Positions 62,079-64,000 of a stretch of DNA of 64,000 nt are shown here, piece after piece (within the stretch, counting starts at the first letter, position 1; each line of letters opens with the position of its first letter). Under the pieces are notes generated by a model. It ran no database searches. It was not told the origin of the DNA and worked only from the letters and a program-made list of their open reading frames with translations. Source of the stretch: Asticcacaulis excentricus CB 48 (GTDB lineage: Bacteria > Pseudomonadota > Alphaproteobacteria > Caulobacterales > Caulobacteraceae); the NCBI RefSeq assembly GCF_000175215.2, contig NC_014816.1, positions 2,353,001-2,417,000 of the forward strand. The letters run 5' to 3'. Made by a program: the position numbers and the translations under genes.

Positions 62079-63796
62079 TGCGGTACGTAGCGTCTTTCTT
62101 TGTGCGAGGCCACGTAAGCACGCCGGCATTACGACATCCAGAGCCAAAGGGCTTCGCATACGCAAAGGTATCTGGCGGACTAAGTGTGTGGTCGGACGCC
62201 CCCATCCGACATCGGGCTCCGCTCATCACGGTTGGCGCCGTGTTTGATCGCGCTTCGTTTAAAGGACTCGATTGCGACCTCAGCGGATTGAGACAAGATG
62301 GACTGAATACGCTTAAGGCGGAGACGTTCGGTCCCTATCTGGCGCTTGAGGTGGCCGACAATGGCACACTGCGGGTTTACCGGGACCCTTCGGGCGGCGC
62401 GCCCTGCTACTATCTTCAAACGGAAGACGGTTTCTGGTTGGCCTCAGACGCCGATCTTCTGTTCACCCATAGTGGTGTGCATCCCAGCGTCTCATTGCCA
62501 GGGCTAATCGAGCATTTACGAAGACCGGAGTTTCAGAATGAGGGCACCTGTCTCAACGTGAAACAGGTGCGCCCGGGCGAGCAGGTGGATCTGTCATTAT
62601 CGGGGGAGGTAAGAGCCTGCCTATTCCCACCAGCCTCTTCTCTCCGGCCTCCAGAGCTGCACCGCGCCTATGACGACATAAAGGCCGAACTTAGAGCTCT
62701 CATCCTCAGATCAATCAAAGCCTATGCCAGTGACTTCCCGCACGTTGTGGTGAGTTTCTCAGGCGGCCTCGATTCCTCTGTGGTTGCCGCGGGATTGGCG
62801 CAGACCTCGACAAAGGTTTTGCTACACACCTTCAAAGGCCCGGATGCCAAGGGTGATGAAACGGCGTTTGCCGCCGAATGTGCCGCCTATCTTGGACTTA
62901 GCCTTGAAATAGATACGCTCAGCATTGATGACGTCGATCTTTCGGCGACGATCTCTCCCCATCTGCCACGTCCCTCAACCTCGTTTTTCCTCCCGTCCCT
63001 CCTCAGAGGCTTTTCGACGTCTTCCCAGACCCGAACCGGAGGGGCTATCTTTAGTGGCAATGGCGGAGACAGTGTCTTTTGTTTCATGCATTCTGCCACC
63101 CCACTCGCAGACCTGATGTGCAGGCCCTCAGGTTTAACGCCATTCATGCAAACCTGGGCAGACGTGCAAAAGCTGACGCGTGCGAGCGCAACAGAGGTGC
63201 TCAGGCGGGCTTTGAAGACCGCGATGGCACGGGGCTACATCTGGCCAGAAAGCAATCTTTTGCTCAGCCGTGACACCTCTTCCTCGCGCCTTACCCCTGA
63301 CTCCGTTCTTTCTTCCCTTGAAGGGATCCTACCTGGGCGGTTACGGCATCTGGCGTTAATCAGACGAGCTCACAACACGTTTGAACCCTTTGCGCCGTGG
63401 CGCACACCCCCGGTTGTCCACCCGCTGATGGCGAAACCTATACAGGCCTTTTGCCTGTCGCTCCCAAGCTGGATGTGGGTGTCAGGCGGTAAGGATCGGT
63501 CACTCGTTCGCGATGCTTTTGAGGGTCTGTTACCCGACAGTGTGCGCCTACGGAAATCGAAGGGAAGCCCCGCAGGCTTTCTACATGCTCTATACAGAGC
63601 CAAAGGGCGCCAGATGATTGAGCGGATCCGTCATGGATATCTCAGGCGCGAAGGAATAATCGACATCTCAACGGGTCCGGACGCTCTCTTTTCGGAAGGG
63701 TTTCGCAATCCCAGGGTCATGCACCGCTTTTTTGAGCTCGCGGCCACGGAGGTGTGGATTGACCACTGGCGAAACTGGCGCCGTCCGCGGACCTAA
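62078..63796 (+). CDS. atxC1: Lasso-peptide cyclase, asparagine-synthetase-like
   Basis: 572 residues. The N-terminal part resembles the glutaminase half of asparagine synthetase B without its catalytic Cys2 (the protein starts MRYVASFF); the synthetase half has the ATP pyrophosphatase loop SFSGGLDSS at 226-234 and later SGNGGDSVF. It activates Asp9 of the core as the acyl-adenylate and joins it to the Gly1 amine. Translationally coupled to atxB1. Four bases separate its stop from the end of the converging isopeptidase gene; a 6-bp stem at 63798-63815 may end both transcripts weakly. Confidence 0.94.
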   Translation: MRYVASFFVRGHVSTPALRHPEPKGFAYAKVSGGLSVWSDAPIRHRAPLITVGAVFDRASFKGLDCDLSGLRQDGLNTLKAETFGPYLALEVADNGTLRVYRDPSGGAPCYYLQTEDGFWLASDADLLFTHSGVHPSVSLPGLIEHLRRPEFQNEGTCLNVKQVRPGEQVDLSLSGEVRACLFPPASSLRPPELHRAYDDIKAELRALILRSIKAYASDFPHVVVSFSGGLDSSVVAAGLAQTSTKVLLHTFKGPDAKGDETAFAAECAAYLGLSLEIDTLSIDDVDLSATISPHLPRPSTSFFLPSLLRGFSTSSQTRTGGAIFSGNGGDSVFCFMHSATPLADLMCRPSGLTPFMQTWADVQKLTRASATEVLRRALKTAMARGYIWPESNLLLSRDTSSSRLTPDSVLSSLEGILPGRLRHLALIRRAHNTFEPFAPWRTPPVVHPLMAKPIQAFCLSLPSWMWVSGGKDRSLVRDAFEGLLPDSVRLRKSKGSPAGFLHALYRAKGRQMIERIRHGYLRREGIIDISTGPDALFSEGFRNPRVMHRFFELAATEVWIDHWRNWRRPRT

Positions 63797-63800
63797 AGGC

Positions 63801-64000
63801 TTAGGGACATAAGCCCTTTGTTTGGGATTGAAGCGTATCGGTCACGAACGGGACGACCGCATTCATCACCGCCAATCGCTCAGCTGGCAAACGGGGCGCA
63901 TGGAGTGCGTCAGGAAAGTACTTAAGCACGACGGCGCTGCCGTATTGCTTGCGAAGCGCGTAATCCTCCCACGTTTCCAGAAGGGAGGAACTTCCAAACG
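63801..64000 (-). CDS. atxE1: Lasso-peptide isopeptidase, C-terminal end (partial)
   Basis: About 65 residues run from the window edge to a TAA at 63801: LLETWEDYALRKQYGSAVVL, KYFPDALHAPRLPAERLAVM, NAVVPFVTDTLQ. This is the last part of a prolyl-oligopeptidase-like (S9) fold with the catalytic histidine in the DALH segment. Lasso isopeptidases of this type (AtxE2 is the studied one) open the macrocycle of the cognate peptide. The 5' part with the catalytic serine lies outside the window. Identity as AtxE1 rests on this motif plus its position beside atxC1. Confidence 0.8.
   Translation of the reverse strand, partial: FGSSSLLETWEDYALRKQYGSAVVLKYFPDALHAPRLPAERLAVMNAVVPFVTDTLQSQTKGLCP

Noticed and set aside
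1..64000. CRISPR array, rRNA or prophage
   Set aside because: No regularly spaced direct repeats, rRNA-like stretches or phage structural genes were seen; the only dense repeats are IS66 ends.

Overview
The window is GC-moderate alphaproteobacterial DNA. Its right end carries the astexin-1 lasso-peptide genes: the precursor core reads GLSQGVEPDIGQTYFEESR followed by INQD, with Gly1 and the ring acceptor Asp9 in place. That identifies the source as Asticcacaulis excentricus (Caulobacterales) or a very close relative. The rest fits: TTG and GTG starts are common, and there is a large Wzx/Wzy-type exopolysaccharide (EPS) locus.

Layout. 0.2-9.4 kb holds housekeeping and accessory genes: cutA, a SWIM/SNF2 helicase, a decayed hipBA pair, a ParE-type toxin with its antitoxin, and a DUF1800/DUF1501 secreted pair. 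9.7-12.5 kb is an adenylation-carrier fusion enzyme next to an acyltransferase-3. 12.9-59 kb is the EPS locus. Its left border has a priming sugar transferase, small one-pass membrane proteins, VanZ, DUF418 and a PP1-like phosphatase. The export core follows (Wza-like protein, outer-membrane barrel, BY-kinase, flippase, polymerase candidate). Next comes an AT-rich acquired block (acyltransferase, O-antigen polymerase/ligase). A 6.7-kb nest of IS66-family elements with an IS630 scrap interrupts it at 28.85-35.54 kb. After the nest, a second AT-rich block on the minus strand encodes a pyruvyltransferase, second flippase, beta-propeller, GT2 and a PssE/PssD pair. GC-richer nucleotide-sugar and glycosyltransferase genes follow (two dehydrogenases, an epimerase, GT4, GT8, GT2), with a GH16 glycanase. 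The right border has a second sugar transferase, small membrane protein and PP1-like phosphatase, then ugd, a peptidoglycan-binding repeat protein, a pentapeptide-repeat membrane protein and mannose-1-phosphate guanylyltransferase. 60.5-64 kb is the lasso-peptide cluster: GntR-type regulator, atxA1, atxB1, atxC1, and the 3' end of a convergent isopeptidase gene that runs off the window.

How it works together. ugd, the WecC-like dehydrogenase, the epimerase and ManC should supply UDP-glucuronate, other modified sugars and GDP-mannose. Two sugar transferases can start chains on undecaprenyl phosphate, and the GT2/GT4/GT8/PssDE enzymes extend them. Acyl and pyruvyl groups can be added. Two flippases and two polymerase candidates suggest either two polymers or one ancestral and one acquired pathway sharing a single BY-kinase/Wza/barrel exporter. 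The GH16 enzyme could trim the product.

Most notable observations: a set of four small C-terminal single-TM proteins that recur with the sugar transferase and PP1-like phosphatase on both sides of the EPS locus; the reconstructable nested IS66 history, with an exact 8-bp target duplication for the inner copy; and a TolB-like propeller inside a glycosyltransferase operon. The lasso peptide itself is already known.
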